Below, piece after piece: positions 62,436 through 64,000 of a stretch of DNA of 64,000 bases (the first letter of the stretch is position 1; the number at the start of each line of letters is the position of its first letter). The stretch lies in the NCBI RefSeq assembly GCF_001439735.1, contig NZ_JYLN01000005.1, positions 450,953 to 514,952 of the forward strand. Reading direction: 5' to 3'. The position numbers were made by a program, and so were the translations under genes. Under the pieces are notes generated by a model. It saw nothing but the letters and a program-made list of their open reading frames with translations. It did not search any database and was not told where the DNA came from. This stretch comes from Pseudomonas paralactis. Its GTDB lineage: Bacteria > Pseudomonadota > Gammaproteobacteria > Pseudomonadales > Pseudomonadaceae.

Positions 62436-63564
62436 CCGCAAGGCGCCACACCCGCGCAATATCCGCCGCGCGCTCGCGTAACAGGCGCGGCGCCTCGCTG
62501 CAGGCTTGCTCCAGGCTCATCGGCCCCGACGGCAAGGCAAAGGCCGCATCCACACCCTGGGCATACATTTGCTCGTAACCGTCGCCCAGGGTGCCGGCGA
62601 TCACAATGACCGGCACGCCGTGCTGACTGGCGATGCGCGCCACCCCGAACGGGGTCTTGCCGCGCAGCGTCTGAGCGTCGAAGCGGCCTTCGCCGGTGAT
62701 GACCAGGTCGGCGCCGCGTACGGCGTCTTCGAGGCCAACCAGTTCGGCGACCACCTCCACGCCAGGGCGAAATTGCGCACCGAGGAAGGCCTTGGCGGCA
62801 AAGCCCAGGCCACCGGCGGCGCCACTGCCGGGTTCGTCGCGCACATCCTTGGGCAGCACCTGGGCGCAGTGGTCGGCGAAATGGTCAAGGGCGGCGTCCA
62901 GTTGGGCCACTTGCTGGGGGCTCGCACCTTTTTGTGGGCCGAAAATGGCCGAGGCGCCGTGAGGACCACACAGGGGATTATTGACGTCAGCCGCGATCTC
63001 AAAGCGCACCTGCGCCAGGCGTGGGTCGAGCGATTCAAGGCTGATACGCGACAGGCATGACAAGGCCAGACCACCGGCAGGCAGCGGCTGACTCTGCGCA
63101 TCAAACAGTTGCACACCCAGGGCCTGCATCGCACCGGCCCCGCCGTCGTTGGTAGCACTGCCGCCAATCGCCAGGATAATGCGCTGCGCCCCCGCCTCCA
63201 GGGCGGCGCGGATCAACTCACCGGTGCCATACGTGGTTGTCGAACACGCGTCACGCTGGCCTGGCGCGACCAGTTGCAAACCACTGGCCTCGGCCATCTC
63301 GATAATCGCCGTACGGCTGTCGGCCAACCAGCCCCAACGTGCCTCGACTTCATCTCCCAATGGGCCTCGCACTGTTTGCCGGCGCAACTGGCCATTGCAC
63401 GCGGCAAGTACTGCATCCACGGTGCCCTCACCGCCATCGGCCATCGGACATTCAATCAACTGCGCATCCGGCCAGACCTGGGCCAACCCTTCGGCAATGG
63501 CCTGGGCCGTACCGGCGGCACTGAGGCTGTCCTTGAACGAGTCGGGAGCGATGATGATCTTCAT
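62425..63564 (-). CDS. garK: glycerate 2-kinase
   Basis: The 379-residue enzyme begins MKIIIAPDSFKDSLSA, the family's N-terminal signature, after GGAGAAAG; the frame extends 24 codons further upstream without support. Further motifs are IECPMADGGEGTVDAVLAA, RIILAIGGSATNDGGAGAMQALG and ADLVITGEGRFDAQTLRGKTPFGVARIA. It phosphorylates glycerate to 2-phosphoglycerate in glyoxylate and aldarate use. No glyoxylate genes are adjacent. It overlaps the HDAC-like gene end by 11 bp. The symbol could equally be glxK. Confidence 0.92.
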   Translation of the reverse strand: MKIIIAPDSFKDSLSAAGTAQAIAEGLAQVWPDAQLIECPMADGGEGTVDAVLAACNGQLRRQTVRGPLGDEVEARWGWLADSRTAIIEMAEASGLQLVAPGQRDACSTTTYGTGELIRAALEAGAQRIILAIGGSATNDGGAGAMQALGVQLFDAQSQPLPAGGLALSCLSRISLESLDPRLAQVRFEIAADVNNPLCGPHGASAIFGPQKGASPQQVAQLDAALDHFADHCAQVLPKDVRDEPGSGAAGGLGFAAKAFLGAQFRPGVEVVAELVGLEDAVRGADLVITGEGRFDAQTLRGKTPFGVARIASQHGVPVIVIAGTLGDGYEQMYAQGVDAAFALPSGPMSLEQACSEAPRLLRERAADIARVWRLAASR

Positions 63565-63689
63565 GATGGGCTTTCTCCGGTTTTTATAATGCCCATGCTG
63601 CCAGTTGGCCTGGGCAATAACGCCGGTCCGATGCACAAGTGCGGGTGGGGTTTGTTGGGCATTTCTACAAAGCTTGCGACCTGGTCTTT

Positions 63690-63786
63690 GTAGGAGCGAG
63701 CTTGCTTGCGAAGACCGTCAACGATAACGCGCCCATTCTGGATATACGCGGCGTCCTTGAGTTTTTCGCGAGCGAGCTCGCTCCTA
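63690..63786 (+). repeat. REPIN, GTAGGAGCGAGC class, copy 3
   Basis: The left arm (63690-63711) starts GTAGGAGCGAGCTTGCTTGC and pairs with the right arm at 63766-63786. The spacer holds CGTCAACGATAACG. The rest of 63787-64000 shows no gene. Confidence 0.88.
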
Positions 63787-64000
63787 TGTATGGACTCGCC
63801 CCCACTGTCAACCCGCTTTTCAAACATTGGTACCCGGTTGCATCTATGTATCAGGCCTATCCGAGGAAGCTCCAAACAGCTTCTGGCCAACATTGGATCA
63901 GCTCGCGATCTGCCCATTACAAAAAGGCCTCAAGGGCCGGTAGGAGCGCAGGCATCAATTCGCGACGGTCTGACCAGGGGTCAATGTTCGTTAGCACGGG

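Noticed and set aside
1..64000. CRISPR array, rRNA or tRNA genes
   Set aside because: No regularly spaced repeats were found, and no rRNA- or tRNA-like sequence was recognised on either strand.

Overview
The window looks like Pseudomonas chromosome, most likely from the P. fluorescens complex. The signs are high GC with typical Pseudomonas codon use, an arn (lipid A aminoarabinose) operon, a fadDx-type branched-chain acyl-CoA cluster in the P. putida order, REPIN hairpins whose arms begin GTAGGAGCGAGC, and a Pseudomonas-type dif site at 6981-7008. The dif site places the window at the replication terminus, where accessory and strain-specific genes tend to collect. No rRNA, tRNA or CRISPR array was seen.

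Layout. 1-6331: an unfamiliar biosynthesis-like cluster: the end of a HypX-like formyltransferase/enoyl-CoA hydratase protein, a dTMP-kinase-like P-loop protein and, converging on them, a tightly overlapped, more AT-rich three-gene operon (stand-alone adenylation enzyme, FAD/NAD(P)-binding protein, NPP-type phosphodiesterase). 6332-7176: non-coding, with a paired 13-bp repeat, a 12-bp palindrome and dif. 7177-12648: small membrane protein, chemoreceptor, Bcr/CflA efflux pump, tyrosine recombinase, exported protein. 13060-22374: arnC-arnA-arnD-arnT-arnE-arnF-ugd plus an extra ArnT-like glycosyltransferase; arnB is absent from its usual place. 23035-31831: HPP membrane protein, then valine/isoleucine catabolism genes in two converging operons. 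32060-34146: bestrophin-like channel and a TPR/HEAT protein.

34350-53478 is the most unusual part. A KaiC-like ATPase is overlapped by a hybrid kinase. Then come two very large paralogous proteins (1581 and 1194 aa) that carry a YopT/C58-like Cys-His-Asp protease signature. They flank an opposite-strand signalling operon (three-receiver CHASE3/GAF hybrid kinase, CheR, CheB, receiver-kinase) and a single receiver. The shorter paralogue ends exactly inside a fragment of a second CHASE3 kinase gene, which suggests an ancient duplication of the toxin-plus-signalling block followed by deletion.

53616-64000: a DUF1254 periplasmic protein, a DUF3313 lipoprotein, a serralysin-like protein whose zinc site is destroyed, an amino-acid N-acetyltransferase, a LuxR regulator/outer-membrane/MFS/HDAC-like group and glycerate kinase. 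Four REPIN hairpins punctuate the window.

Start sites were re-chosen where ribosome binding sites or family alignment favour an internal start; this is stated in each entry. All functional assignments rest on recognised motifs and family knowledge, without database searches.
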